A DNA stretch of 45,793 bases, taken from assembly GCF_001643305.1 (NCBI RefSeq), contig NZ_LSGW01000101.1:1-45793 (forward strand), in the 5' to 3' direction. A program made the translations under genes and the position numbers. This document shows positions 1 to 8,813 of this stretch, piece by piece. A model generated the notes under the pieces. That model saw only the letters and a list, made by a program, of their open reading frames with translations. It was not told where the DNA came from and did no database searches. This stretch comes from Aeromonas salmonicida subsp. salmonicida. GTDB taxonomy: Bacteria; Pseudomonadota; Gammaproteobacteria; Enterobacterales; Aeromonadaceae. The stretch's first letter is position 1; each line of letters starts with the position of its first letter.

Positions 1-19
1 CCACAGCTTTTGTACAAAC

Positions 20-28
20 TTATCCACA
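20..28 (+). promoter_or_regulatory. DnaA-box match upstream of the gamma-carbonic anhydrase gene
   Basis: The nine bases TTATCCACA match the DnaA-box consensus TTATNCACA exactly. The window opens with CCACAG, which could be the end of a second box cut by the boundary. The site lies 48 bp before the chosen start of the first gene. A single box can occur by chance, so function is unproven. Confidence 0.35.
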
Positions 29-75
29 GAAACGGGTTCCGGATTGCTAGAATGGCCAAAAACAAGGAGGCCAAG

Positions 76-615
76 ATGGACTTGCGACTGAGACCTTACA
101 AAGGAAAACGCCCACAACTGGGTAAACGAGTATATGTGGATCCCTGCGCGACTCTGGTGGGGGATATAGATCTGGCGGAGGATGCCAGCATCTGGCCCAT
201 GGTGGCGGCGCGGGGGGATGTGAATCATATCCGCATCGGTGCCCGCAGCAATATTCAGGACGGCACCGTGTTGCACCTTACCCGCAAGAGCGCCAGCAAC
301 CCTGACGGCTATCCGCTGTTGATCGGAGAGGATGTGACGATCGGCCACAAGGCCATGCTGCACGGCTGCACCATAGGCGACCGGGTGCTGGTCGGCATGG
401 GAGCCATCATCCTGGATGGGGTTGTGGTGGAAGATGACGTGATGATCGGGGCCGGCAGTCTGGTGCCACCAGGCAAGCGACTCGAATCCGGATTCCTCTA
501 TATGGGCAACCCCGTCAAGCAGGTCCGCCCGCTCAAACCTGCCGAGGTCGTATTTCTCAAGACCTCGGCCGACAACTATGTCCTGCTCAAGGACGAGTAT
601 CTGCAAGAGGTTTGA
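76..615 (+). CDS. gamma-carbonic anhydrase family protein (YrdA-like)
   Basis: A 179-residue left-handed beta-helix protein of the gamma-carbonic anhydrase/YrdA family. Hexapeptide repeats such as IGARSNIQDG, IGEDVTIGHKAMLHG and IGDRVLVGMG run from about residue 50 to 140, and the GHKAMLHG segment carries histidines of the kind that bind metal between subunits. The enzymatic role of the YrdA branch is not settled; family members bind zinc and are usually trimeric. The ATG at 76 was chosen because AAGGAGG lies just upstream at 64-70; an in-frame ATG at 10 has no such site and would add 22 poorly conserved residues. The gene converges on polA, with a shared terminator between them. Confidence 0.9.
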   Translation: MDLRLRPYKGKRPQLGKRVYVDPCATLVGDIDLAEDASIWPMVAARGDVNHIRIGARSNIQDGTVLHLTRKSASNPDGYPLLIGEDVTIGHKAMLHGCTIGDRVLVGMGAIILDGVVVEDDVMIGAGSLVPPGKRLESGFLYMGNPVKQVRPLKPAEVVFLKTSADNYVLLKDEYLQEV

Positions 616-632
616 GCAGACCCCACAAACAG

Positions 633-657
633 GAAGCCCGGCATGATGCCGGGCTTC
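633..657. terminator. bidirectional terminator between yrdA-like gene and polA
   Basis: An 11-bp perfect stem (633-643 with 647-657) with a three-base loop, placed between two converging genes. The stretch after it on the plus strand is only moderately T-rich (TCTTCTTAT), so termination strength is uncertain. Confidence 0.7.
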
Positions 658-699
658 TCTTCTTATATAGCTATCTATATAGCAAAAGAGTGCCGAAAG

Positions 700-3456
700 T
701 TAATGGGCCTGATCCCAGTTGTCGCCCGTACCCGCTTCGACCAGCAGGGGTACATGCAGTTCGGCAGCGGCCGACATCTTCTCCTTGATGATGGCAGTGT
801 ACTCTTCCAGCTTCTCTTCGCGGATCTCGAACACCAGTTCATCGTGTACCTGCATCAGCATGCGGATCGACTCATCCTCGATGCCGCGGATCCAGCCATC
901 TACGTTGATCATGGCGCGCTTGATGATGTCGGCGGCCGTCCCCTGCATGGGGGCGTTGATCGCCGCCCGCTCGGCACCCTTGCGCAGACCGGCGTTGCGG
1001 GACTTGATATCCGGCAGATAGAGACGACGGCCGAACAGGGTCTCGACATAGCCCTGCGCTTCCGCCTGCTGGCGGGTACGCTCCATATACTCCAGCACAC
1101 CCGGGTAGCGTTCGAAGTAGAGGTCCATGTACTTCTGCGCCTCGGCGCGACCGATCCCCAGCTGTTTGGCCAGGCCAAAGGCGCTCATGCCATAAATGAG
1201 GCCGAAGTTGATCGCCTTGGCACTGCGACGCATATCGGTGGTCACCGCATCGAGCGCGACCCCGAACACCTCGGCGGCCGTCGCCTTGTGGATGTCCTTG
1301 CCCTCGGCAAACGCGGTCAGCAGCCCCTTGTCACCGGAGAGGTGCGCCATGATGCGCAGCTCGATCTGGGAGTAGTCTGCCGCCACCAGCTTGTAACCGG
1401 CGCTCGGGATGAAGGCCTGCCGGATCCGGCGACCCTGCTCGTTGCGCACCGGAATGTTTTGCAGGTTGGGATCAGAGGAGGACAAACGGCCGGTGGCCGC
1501 CACCGCCTGATGATAGGAGGTGTGTACCCGCCCTGTCTGGGGCTTGATCATCAGCGGCAGCTTGTCGGTATAGGTGGACTTGAGCTTGGCCAGGGTGCGG
1601 TGCTCCATCAGCAGGCGCGGGAGCTCGTAGGTCTCGGCCAGTTCGGCCAGCACCTCTTCCGCGGTGGATGGTGCACCTTTTGGGGTCTTCTTGATGATCG
1701 GCAGACCCAGCTTGGTGAAGAGGATCTCCCCCAGCTGCTTGGGCGAGGAGAGGTTGAACTCCTGCCCGGCCAGCTCATGGGCCTGACGCTCCAGTTCGGC
1801 CAGACGCAGCTCTATCTCCTGGCTCTGCTGATGCAGCAGCTTGGGATCTATGGTGGTCCCGAGCAATTCCATCCGCGCCAGTACCGGCAGCAGCGGCAGC
1901 TCGATTTCGCTGAATACCTGGCACAGGCCAGGCACGGCTTCCAGTTGGCCCCACAGGGTCTGGTGCAGACGCAGGGTGATATCCGCATCTTCCGCCGCAT
2001 AGGGGGCTGCCTGCTCCAGCTCAATCTGGTTGAAGGTGAGCTGCTTGACCCCTTTGCCCGCTATATCTTCAAAAGAGGTGGTTTCGACCCCGAGATAGCG
2101 TTTGGCCAGCGAATCCATGTCGTGACGACTGGCGGTGGAGTTGAGCACGTAGGACTCGAGCATGGTGTCGTAGGCGATACCCTGCAGGTCGATGTCGTGG
2201 TTGAGCAACACGTTGCGATCGTACTTGAGGTTCTGACCCACCTTGAGACGGGTCGGATCTTCCAGCAACGGCTTGAGCTTGCCCAGCACTACGGCCTCGG
2301 TCAGCTGCACCGGCGCCCCGAGATAGTCGTGACCGAACGGCACATAGGCCGCCTTGCCCGCTTCGACGGCGAAAGAAACGCCGACGATGCGCGCCTCCAT
2401 GTAGTCGAGACTGGTGGTTTCGGTATCGAAGGCAAACAGCGGTGCCACTTTCAGCTGTTCCAGCCAGCCGTCAAACTCGGCTTCGTCCAGAATGCAGCGG
2501 TAGTCGGTTTCGATGGCGGCAACCGGTGCAGCGCTGTCATCGCCAGCCTCTTCCTGTCCGGCACTTTCTTCGCCACCTGACTCCAGTTCCTTGATCAGGT
2601 TGCGCAGCTCGTATTCACGGTAGACTGCCAGCAGTGACTCCTTGTCGATGGGGCCAAGCTGCAGCTCTTCCAGACTCTGTTCCAGCTCGACATCGGTCTT
2701 GATGGTCGCCAGTACATAGGAAAGGCGAACCTGCTCCTCCTGCTCACGGAACTTGTCGGCGAACGCCTTGGAACCGCGAAAACCGAGGGCCGCCACCTTG
2801 TCGAGGTTGGCTGCAATCTCGTCTATGCTGCCGATCCCCTGCAGCAGGGCCAGCGCTGTCTTCTCGCCGACACCCGTCATGCCGGGGATGTTGTCTACCT
2901 TGTCCCCCATCAGGGCCAGATAGTCGATGATGAGCTCGGGCGGCACGCCAAACTTCTCAATCACCCCTTCCCTGTCTGTCTTCACATCTTTCATGGTGTC
3001 GATCAGGGTGACATGGTCGGAGACCAGCTGCGCCATGTCCTTGTCGCCGGTACTGATCAGCACAGGCAGCTGCTTCTCGGTGGCCTGGCGGGCAAGCGTG
3101 CCGATCACATCGTCCGCCTCGACTCCTTCGACCATCAAAAAGGGGAAGCCCATCGCCTTGATCATCTGATGGATTGGGGCAACCTGGCTGCGCAGATCGT
3201 CCGGCATGCTGGCACGGGTCGCCTTGTACTCGGGATAGATGTCGTCACGGAAAGTCTTGCCCTTGGCGTCGAACACCACGGCCACATGGCAGTCAGGGTA
3301 TTGCTTGCGCAGGCTGCGCATCATGTTGGCCATGACACGGACGGCACCGCTCGGCAAACCGGTCGATGTGCGCAGATCGGCCTGCTGGGAGGCGAAGAAG
3401 GCGCGGTAAAGATAAGAAGAGCCGTCGACCAGAATAAGGGGATTGCTAGGGGCCAT
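700..3456 (-). CDS. polA: DNA polymerase I
   Basis: A 918-residue DNA polymerase I, close to the 928 of E. coli. It acts in Okazaki-fragment maturation and excision repair. The N-terminal 5' nuclease domain covers about 1-290. The 3'-5' exonuclease domain begins around residue 330 and keeps the FDTETTS acidic motif (about 345), so proofreading should be intact. The polymerase domain has motif [12 protein letters not shown] (about 694), motif [15 protein letters not shown] (about 748) and motif C QVHDELVF (about 870). The ATG start has an AGGA eight bases upstream. Upstream lies a 400-bp gap to elbB. In E. coli polA is followed by the small RNA Spot 42; here only 84 bp and a terminator follow, so spf is not in that position. 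Confidence 0.98.
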   Translation of the reverse strand: MAPSNPLILVDGSSYLYRAFFASQQADLRTSTGLPSGAVRVMANMMRSLRKQYPDCHVAVVFDAKGKTFRDDIYPEYKATRASMPDDLRSQVAPIHQMIKAMGFPFLMVEGVEADDVIGTLARQATEKQLPVLISTGDKDMAQLVSDHVTLIDTMKDVKTDREGVIEKFGVPPELIIDYLALMGDKVDNIPGMTGVGEKTALALLQGIGSIDEIAANLDKVAALGFRGSKAFADKFREQEEQVRLSYVLATIKTDVELEQSLEELQLGPIDKESLLAVYREYELRNLIKELESGGEESAGQEEAGDDSAAPVAAIETDYRCILDEAEFDGWLEQLKVAPLFAFDTETTSLDYMEARIVGVSFAVEAGKAAYVPFGHDYLGAPVQLTEAVVLGKLKPLLEDPTRLKVGQNLKYDRNVLLNHDIDLQGIAYDTMLESYVLNSTASRHDMDSLAKRYLGVETTSFEDIAGKGVKQLTFNQIELEQAAPYAAEDADITLRLHQTLWGQLEAVPGLCQVFSEIELPLLPVLARMELLGTTIDPKLLHQQSQEIELRLAELERQAHELAGQEFNLSSPKQLGEILFTKLGLPIIKKTPKGAPSTAEEVLAELAETYELPRLLMEHRTLAKLKSTYTDKLPLMIKPQTGRVHTSYHQAVAATGRLSSSDPNLQNIPVRNEQGRRIRQAFIPSAGYKLVAADYSQIELRIMAHLSGDKGLLTAFAEGKDIHKATAAEVFGVALDAVTTDMRRSAKAINFGLIYGMSAFGLAKQLGIGRAEAQKYMDLYFERYPGVLEYMERTRQQAEAQGYVETLFGRRLYLPDIKSRNAGLRKGAERAAINAPMQGTAADIIKRAMINVDGWIRGIEDESIRMLMQVHDELVFEIREEKLEEYTAIIKEKMSAAAELHVPLLVEAGTGDNWDQAH

Positions 3457-3500
3457 GAAATCGTCCTGCCAGAGATAAACAGCCGCTAGGATGCCACAGG

Positions 3501-3522
3501 GCCCCCTTCACACCAAGGGGGC
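3501..3522 (-). other. inverted repeat in the presumed polA leader
   Basis: GCCCCCTT and AAGGGGGC form a perfect 8-bp stem around a six-base loop, 45 bp upstream of the polA start. No T-run follows on either strand, so it is not a standard terminator. It could fold in the polA mRNA leader if transcription starts further upstream. Function unknown. Confidence 0.4.
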
Positions 3523-3560
3523 TAGCACCACCATCAACAGGCCATTGAAAAGGGGCACGC

Positions 3561-3740
3561 TGTGGATAACTCTGTGTTCAAAAATGGGGCTCACTACGGA
3601 CCACAGTGACAAAGCTGTGCATAACAATATAAAAGTACATATAAAACAATACGATGAGATCGTAAAAACTGATCTTGAGACGGTTGAGATGATCTCGATC
3701 AATGTGGAAAAAGATTTAAGGGAGTAGATACGGCAGGATC
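3561..3740. other. DnaA-box pair with GATC cluster in AT-rich DNA
   Basis: Part of the 400-bp gap between polA and elbB. TGTGGATAA (3561-3569) and TGTGCATAA (3616-3624) are exact inverse matches to the DnaA box TTATNCACA. AT-rich DNA follows (about 3621-3660), then five GATC sites within 83 bp (starting at 3658, 3671, 3691, 3697 and 3737). This combination resembles part of a DnaA/Dam/SeqA-responsive region. No convincing gene lies in the gap: the short open frames on both strands lack family resemblance and a ribosome site. Confidence 0.4.
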
Positions 3741-3856
3741 GAAAACGAAACAATCCTAGCACAGCGGGATGACTTGACCAGCGGATGGCGAACGATAACC
3801 ATACAAAAGTACAACAATCTATCCTGGCTCACATTTTCAACAACGAGGGGTTTGCC

Positions 3857-4507
3857 ATGAAAAAAGTGGCCGTGATTTTGAGTGGTTGTGGCGTCTTTGA
3901 TGGTGCCGAAATCCATGAGGCCGTCATCAGTTTGCTGGCGCTGGCCCGCCAGGGTGCGACTACCCAATGCTTCGCTCCGAACGTGGCGCAGCTCCATGTT
4001 ATCAACCACCTGACCGGTGACGTGAGCGAGGGGGAAAGCCGCAACGTGCTGGTTGAAGCCGCTCGCATCTGTCGCGGCCAGATCAGGGATGTGGCAGAGC
4101 TGGATGCGGCCGATTACGACGCGTTGCTGGTGCCCGGCGGCTTTGGTGCCGCCAAGAACCTGTGCGACTTCGCCATCAAGGGAGCCGAGTGCCAAATTCA
4201 GCCGGATGTCCTCAAAGCCTGCCAGAGCTTTGCCAATGCCAATAAGCCGGCAGCCTATATCTGCATCGCGCCCGCCATGATACCGCTCATCTATGGCGCC
4301 GGCACTCTGGCGACCATTGGCCATGACGAAGGCACCGCCAATGCCATGGAGGCTATGGGGGGCAGCCATCTCAACTGCCCGGTCAACGAGTTCGTGGTGG
4401 ATCAGGAGCGCAAGGTGATCTCCACCCCCGCCTACATGCTGGCCAACAACATTGTGGAAGCGGCAGATGGCATAGAGAAGACGGTCAAGCAGCTGCTGGC
4501 GCTGTAA
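3857..4507 (+). CDS. elbB: ElbB/glyoxalase III-like DJ-1/PfpI family protein
   Basis: A 216-residue protein of the DJ-1/PfpI superfamily matching ElbB (E. coli, 217 residues), once called an isoprenoid-biosynthesis protein and later reported to have glyoxalase activity; its physiological role is not firm. It begins MKKVAVILSGCGVFDGAEIH, typical of the family. The segment AAYICIAPAMIPLIYG holds a cysteine in the nucleophile-elbow region. The start at 3857 is preferred over an in-frame ATG at 3785 because the protein then begins exactly like E. coli ElbB and CGAGGGG lies upstream at 3844-3850. It is monocistronic, ended by a strong terminator. Confidence 0.9.
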   Translation: MKKVAVILSGCGVFDGAEIHEAVISLLALARQGATTQCFAPNVAQLHVINHLTGDVSEGESRNVLVEAARICRGQIRDVAELDAADYDALLVPGGFGAAKNLCDFAIKGAECQIQPDVLKACQSFANANKPAAYICIAPAMIPLIYGAGTLATIGHDEGTANAMEAMGGSHLNCPVNEFVVDQERKVISTPAYMLANNIVEAADGIEKTVKQLLAL

Positions 4508-4526
4508 TCCCCACTCCGCCAAAAAC

Positions 4527-4556
4527 AAACGGGCCGCTCATGGAGCGGCCCGTTTT
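4527..4556. terminator. terminator between elbB and zapB
   Basis: A 13-bp perfect stem with an ATG loop (4540-4542), A-rich on its left and T-rich on its right. It can serve both elbB (plus) and zapB (minus), which converge here. Confidence 0.85.
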
Positions 4557-4578
4557 CAATCTTGCAGCTGGCTGCCGG

Positions 4579-4788
4579 TTAGATGGATTCGCCCATCTGC
4601 TCCATCTTGCCCAGCAGGGCACGCAGACGCTCCTGCCATGCCACGTGCTCGTTGCGCAACAGATGGTTCTCGTCTTGCAGCTTGCTGTTTTGCTCTTTCA
4701 GTTCGTCCAGCTCCATCTTCAGCAGGGAGATGTTGTCGACGGCGGATTGTACTTTGGATTCGAGTTGCTCAAGGACTTCTAGTGACAT
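4579..4788 (-). CDS. zapB: cell division protein ZapB
   Basis: A 69-residue, almost entirely coiled-coil protein: MSLEVLEQLESKVQSAVDNI, then heptads of leucine and charged residues to the end. It matches ZapB, a cytoplasmic Z-ring component that links FtsZ-ZapA to the Ter macrodomain through MatP. E. coli ZapB is 81 residues. The start at 4788 is supported by AGGT six bases upstream; an in-frame ATG two codons earlier would touch the ribosome site, and longer extensions are not ZapB-like. Confidence 0.92.
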   Translation of the reverse strand: MSLEVLEQLESKVQSAVDNISLLKMELDELKEQNSKLQDENHLLRNEHVAWQERLRALLGKMEQMGESI

Positions 4789-5047
4789 ATGCATACCTGT
4801 ATGTTCAATTGCGATGCCCCACAGAGGGCGATTCAAGCGCGTAAAGCCAGCATACCCCGAGCACATCGGCACAAACAAGCCAGCGCGCTGTAAAATGCGC
4901 CTTCCATAGATGTATTGTCTAAATATGCGTCTATTTTTCTCGCATCCTGCGCCCTGGCAGATACAAGAGCCTCATAACCAGCAGGCAACACCCTGCCAAT
5001 CCAGTCACCACGGGCATGTTGCCGGGCACTTCCCCCCAGTTATGCCT

Positions 5048-6310
5048 TCATCCGTGCCGCGCCACATAAGCCCCCAACAGCAAGCAGGCGACCCCGTACA
5101 TCAGCAGGCCATAGAGCAGGTTCCAGCGCAGGATCATCCCCGCACTCAGGTTGTAGCGCGATGCCAATGCCAGGTTGGAGCCGGAGAGCGGGCTGGTCCC
5201 GGTCGCAAGCCCCCACCCCAGCAAAAAGCACATGCCGAGCAGGCTGGGATCCGGTGACAAGGGCCACAACAGCGGCGCCAGCCCGGAGATGCTGATGAGC
5301 GGATGCACACCGACGATGGCCACCAGCAGGATCAACAGCAGCGTCAGGGATGACTCGAGCCAGCCGAAGTGGTTGAAGAGTGGCAGCCCGTGCTCACCGC
5401 CAAGCTCGAGCACAGACAGAGCGCTGTTGATCCCGGCTGCCAGCAAACCGGCCCCCAGAAACAGCACCAGCTGGCCACCGATGGCAGGGAAACGCTCCAC
5501 CACCTGCCGCTTGAGGGCGGCGCCTCGCCCGGCTCTGGGCATGAACAGCAGCGCCAGCAGCGGTGCCACCAGGGCGATCACAGCCAGAATGCCAAGCGCT
5601 GGCCAAATCTGTTTGATCAGCAGCACCAGCAGCCCCAGGGTCTGCAGTCGCAGCGGATAGCCGGCAAAATCCTGTACGCCGAGTCGCTCCACCTGCCAGG
5701 CGGTCAGTCCCATCGCCAGCAGCGCGGCGACCACGCCAAATGGCAGTATGCTCGACAGTTGCAGACCGGGGGCATAGGTGAGCGCCACCGCCATGGCGAC
5801 GAAGAAGGGGGACCAGAAGGCGGCGGCACAGAAGATCCGGCTCAGCACCATCACCTGACGCCGCTCCAGGGTGCCGTTACGTTCCAGCCGATCGCCGATA
5901 ATGAACAACACAGAGAGGTTGATGACGGATCCCAGCAGATTGAGGCTGGCCATGGTGCTCCACAGCCCCTTGCGACCAGACCAGGAGGCAGTACCGGTCA
6001 GCAGGCCGGACGTTGCAAGATTGAGGGTGCTCACGGCGGCAAACATGGTGAGCATATTGATGTTGGGCAACAGCCAGTCGCCCGGATTGAGACTGGCCCC
6101 CCGCCACCATGAGAAGATCAGCAGCAAAAGGGCTGCGCCATACAGGGCAAGGGCCTGTCGTCTGGCAGCCCCCACCAGCCAGGGCCAGGTGAGGAGCGAT
6201 GCCCCCCAGGCGGCGATGGCCGCCGGCCAGGGGGAGAATCCCAGATAGAGGTGCAGCAGGTTGAGCAGCCACATCCCCAGGATCAGGTAACCTGACCAGC
6301 GCTTGGCCAT
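5048..6310 (-). CDS. polytopic membrane permease, ion-transporter-like, substrate unknown
   Basis: A 420-residue, strongly hydrophobic protein with roughly ten to twelve membrane segments. Two glycine/serine-rich hairpin-like motifs, GVHPLISISGLAPLL (about 332) and GTSPLSGSNLALASRY (about 373), resemble the re-entrant loops of the ion transporter (citrate/anion-type) superfamily; this is by eye and the family is not certain. It lies 21 bp after cysE and probably shares its transcript, so export or uptake of an anion or sulfur-related compound is possible, but nothing in the sequence names the substrate. Confidence 0.7.
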   Translation of the reverse strand: MAKRWSGYLILGMWLLNLLHLYLGFSPWPAAIAAWGASLLTWPWLVGAARRQALALYGAALLLLIFSWWRGASLNPGDWLLPNINMLTMFAAVSTLNLATSGLLTGTASWSGRKGLWSTMASLNLLGSVINLSVLFIIGDRLERNGTLERRQVMVLSRIFCAAAFWSPFFVAMAVALTYAPGLQLSSILPFGVVAALLAMGLTAWQVERLGVQDFAGYPLRLQTLGLLVLLIKQIWPALGILAVIALVAPLLALLFMPRAGRGAALKRQVVERFPAIGGQLVLFLGAGLLAAGINSALSVLELGGEHGLPLFNHFGWLESSLTLLLILLVAIVGVHPLISISGLAPLLWPLSPDPSLLGMCFLLGWGLATGTSPLSGSNLALASRYNLSAGMILRWNLLYGLLMYGVACLLLGAYVARHG

Positions 6311-6331
6311 CGAATCGTCTCGGTCAGGGGA

Positions 6332-7111
6332 TCAGAGACACTGATCCATATCCAGCGAAGGCTTGTCGCACTCCGGGCGGCCCACTATCTTGGCCGGTAC
6401 GCCGGCGACAGTGGTGTGCGGCGGCACAGGGTTGATCACCACGCTGCCGGCACCTATCTTGGCGCCCATCCCCACCTCTATATTGCCGAGCACCTTGGCG
6501 CCCGCCCCTATCATGACCCCTTCGCGGATCTTGGGATGGCGATCGCCGCTCTCCTTGCCGGTCCCTCCCAGGGTCACGCTCTGCAGGATGGAGACATCGT
6601 CTTCAATCACAGCGGTTTCACCGACCACTATACCGGTGGCATGGTCAAACATGATGCCCTTGCCGATCCGTGCAGCCGGGTGCACGTCGACCCCGAATAC
6701 CACCGAAATCTGGTTTTGCAGGTAGAGCGCCAGCGAGCGACGACCCTGGCGCCACAGCCAGTTGGCAACCCTATACCCCTGCAGGGCATGGAAACCCTTG
6801 AGGTAGAGCAGCGGGGTGGAGAAGAGATCGACCGCCGGGTCGCGCTCCTGCACGGCGCAGATATCTGCCGCCACCATTGCCAGCAACTCGGGCTCGCTGC
6901 GCAGGGCCAGCTCGATCACCTCACGCAGGGCGATGGCTGGCATGGTGGCGCTGTCGAGCTTGTTGGCCAGCTGGAAGCTGAGAGCCGAACGCAGGTTCTT
7001 GTGATTGAGAATCGTGGAGTGAAAGAAGCTGGCCAGCATGGGCTCTTCGGTCGCCATGCATGCCGCTTCTCGCTCAATTTTTTGCCAGGTTCTGGCAACC
7101 AGATCATCCAT
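6332..7111 (-). CDS. cysE: serine O-acetyltransferase
   Basis: A 259-residue serine acetyltransferase making O-acetylserine from serine and acetyl-CoA, the first step of cysteine synthesis. An alpha-helical N-terminal domain (1-140) is followed by a left-handed beta-helix with hexapeptide repeats. The segment FDHATGIVVGETAVI (about 157) contains the conserved catalytic histidine. The C-terminal tail after GRPECDKPS ends MDQCL; C-terminal residues of CysE bind O-acetylserine sulfhydrylase in relatives. It begins 8 bp after fieF and 21 bp before the permease, suggesting a three-gene operon. Confidence 0.96.
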   Translation of the reverse strand: MDDLVARTWQKIEREAACMATEEPMLASFFHSTILNHKNLRSALSFQLANKLDSATMPAIALREVIELALRSEPELLAMVAADICAVQERDPAVDLFSTPLLYLKGFHALQGYRVANWLWRQGRRSLALYLQNQISVVFGVDVHPAARIGKGIMFDHATGIVVGETAVIEDDVSILQSVTLGGTGKESGDRHPKIREGVMIGAGAKVLGNIEVGMGAKIGAGSVVINPVPPHTTVAGVPAKIVGRPECDKPSLDMDQCL

Positions 7112-7119
7112 GTTGCAGC

Positions 7120-8031
7120 CTACTGTTGTTCTGATGGAGTGCCTTGCTGTTCCTTGTGCACCACAGAGATGGGGTCCATATGAATGATGACATCCATGCG
7201 TTCAAATTCCTGACGCACCGCCAGTTCGGCTTCATCGGCAATCTGATGGGCCTTGACCAGAGGGAGCTGATCGTCCAGTTCCAGATGCAACTGAACGAAA
7301 CGGGTCGGACCGGATTGGCGGGTACGCAGATCATGCACCCCGTGGACACCTTCGACTTCACAGCAGAGGGCCATTATTCTCGCTTGTTCTTCGGCTGGCA
7401 ACTGACGATCGAGCAGCGCCTGCACAGACTCATAGCCGATATGGATGGCGCCCCACAGCAGGAACAGACCGATCAGGATGGCAAACAGGCCATCGGCCCA
7501 GAACCAGCCCCGCCCCGCCAGTACCAGCGCCAGCAAGACGCCGGCATTGAGCAACAGATCGGAGCGGTAGTGCATCATGTCGGCCTTGATGGCCACGCTG
7601 TTGGTCTTGCGGATGACAAAACCCTGGAAGCTGACCAGCAGCAAGGTCAGCACTATGGAGCCGCCGCTGACCCAGATACCCGCTTCGAGTCGCAGAATGG
7701 GGGCCTGATTGAGCAGGGAGGAGATGCCATGCATCACCAGCAGCAGGGCCGACCCAGAGATAAAAGCGGACTGAATGAGACCCGCCAGCGATTCCGCCTT
7801 GCCGTGGCCAAAACGGTGCTCATCATCGGCCGGTGCCAGCGCATAGCGAATGGCCAGCAGGTTGATGATGGAGGCACTGACATCCATGAAGGAGTCGGTG
7901 AGCGACGCCAGCAGACTTGAGGAGTCGGTCATGAGCCAGGCGATCAGCTTGCCGGTGATCAGCAGGGTGGCAGTGGTAACGGCGGCCATGCTGGCCAGCG
8001 TCACCCAGCGGGAATATTGTTGATGGCTCAA
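7120..8031 (-). CDS. fieF: cation-efflux pump FieF (CDF family)
   Basis: A cation diffusion facilitator that exports Fe(II)/Zn(II) in exchange for protons. Six membrane segments are followed by a cytoplasmic C-terminal domain. TDSFMD and HYRSD supply the D-x3-D and H-x3-D residues of the membrane metal site; HRFGHGKAE lies in the loop after TM2-3. I place the start at the TTG at 8031 (LSHQQYSRWVTL...), giving 303 residues against 300 in E. coli, with AGAGGA nine bases upstream. A GTG at 8085 would add 18 residues, but it lies upstream of a TATAAT element (8062-8067) likely to be this gene's promoter. It is divergent from cpxR and first in an operon with cysE. Confidence 0.92.
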   Translation of the reverse strand: MSHQQYSRWVTLASMAAVTTATLLITGKLIAWLMTDSSSLLASLTDSFMDVSASIINLLAIRYALAPADDEHRFGHGKAESLAGLIQSAFISGSALLLVMHGISSLLNQAPILRLEAGIWVSGGSIVLTLLLVSFQGFVIRKTNSVAIKADMMHYRSDLLLNAGVLLALVLAGRGWFWADGLFAILIGLFLLWGAIHIGYESVQALLDRQLPAEEQARIMALCCEVEGVHGVHDLRTRQSGPTRFVQLHLELDDQLPLVKAHQIADEAELAVRQEFERMDVIIHMDPISVVHKEQQGTPSEQQ

Positions 8032-8061
8032 AACCGGCTTTCCTCTTGCGGTTAAAAATCT

Positions 8062-8067
8062 ATTATA
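8062..8067 (-). promoter_or_regulatory. candidate -10 element for the fieF operon
   Basis: Reading the minus strand, TATAAT is a perfect -10 hexamer. The -35 region at the expected distance is poor, which would suit an activated promoter. Transcription would begin near 8055, inside the longest open frame, which supports the TTG start at 8031. No clear CpxR box (two GTAAA repeats) is visible in the 86-bp gap. Confidence 0.5.
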
Positions 8068-8117
8068 CCCTGACCCCTGCGTCACTTTGGCGCGAAAAAT
8101 CAGCGGAATGACCCTAG

Positions 8118-8813
8118 ATGCACAAAATACTCCTGGTCGACGACGATCTCGAGCTGACTCAGCTGCTCACCGAAATTCTGACCCTGGAAGGCTTCCAGGT
8201 GACTGTCGCCGAGGATGGCGAAGAGGGGTTGCTGCGGCTGGCCGAGCAGGACTTCAACCTGGTGCTGCTTGACGTGATGATGCCCAGGCTCAACGGCTTC
8301 GCCATGCTGGCAAAGCTGCGTGAGACCCACGACACCCCGGTGCTGATGCTGACTGCGCGGGGCGACAGCCAGGACAGGGTCAACGGGCTGGAGGCGGGCG
8401 CCGATGATTACCTTGCCAAACCCTTTGATGACAGAGAGTTGCTGGCCCGGATCCGCGCCATACTGCGCCGGACCCAGAGTGCGCAACCCCAGCGTGGCGG
8501 TACTTCCGAAGAGATCCGCTTCATGGATCTGGTTCTGCAGCCGGGCTTGCAGCAAGCCAGCAGCGGCGAACAACTGCTGGAGCTCACCGCCACCGAGTTC
8601 GGGCTGCTGGAGTGTCTGCTGCGCAATCCCGGCCAGATCGTCAGCAAGAGCCAGCTCTCGGAGCTGGTGCTCGGCAAGAAACTGGAACCCTTCGATCGCG
8701 CCATCGACATGCACCTGAGCAACCTGCGCAAGAAGCTGCCGGAGCGCACCGATGGCCAGCCCCGCTTCAAGACGGTGCGCGGACGCGGCTATCTGTGGCT
8801 GGAACAAGCATGA
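8118..8813 (+). CDS. cpxR: envelope-stress response regulator CpxR
   Basis: A 231-residue OmpR-type response regulator. The receiver domain (1-120) has acidic residues D8-D10, the phosphoacceptor D52 in LVLLDVMMP, T-A in LMLTARG and K in LAKPFDD. The winged-helix DNA-binding domain (about 135-230) ends TVRGRGYLWL. The sequence follows E. coli CpxR closely (MNKILLVDDDRELT there). With CpxA it senses misfolded envelope proteins. It is divergent from fieF and overlaps cpxA by four bases (ATGA), so the two are translationally coupled. Confidence 0.95.
   Translation: MHKILLVDDDLELTQLLTEILTLEGFQVTVAEDGEEGLLRLAEQDFNLVLLDVMMPRLNGFAMLAKLRETHDTPVLMLTARGDSQDRVNGLEAGADDYLAKPFDDRELLARIRAILRRTQSAQPQRGGTSEEIRFMDLVLQPGLQQASSGEQLLELTATEFGLLECLLRNPGQIVSKSQLSELVLGKKLEPFDRAIDMHLSNLRKKLPERTDGQPRFKTVRGRGYLWLEQA

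Noticed and set aside
616..699. Spot 42 small RNA downstream of polA
   Set aside because: The gap is 84 bp and contains a terminator but not the conserved Spot 42 5' sequence.
643..2580. 645-codon open frame on the plus strand
   Set aside because: Lies antisense to polA, whose sequence has all catalytic motifs; long antisense frames are common in GC-rich DNA.
3491..3762. Short open frames on both strands between polA and elbB
   Set aside because: No ribosome site and no family likeness; the region is better explained as regulatory DNA.
3457..3856. Chromosomal origin of replication
   Set aside because: Only two DnaA boxes, no array of AT-rich 13-mers and none of the usual oriC neighbour genes; kept only as a regulatory-site finding.
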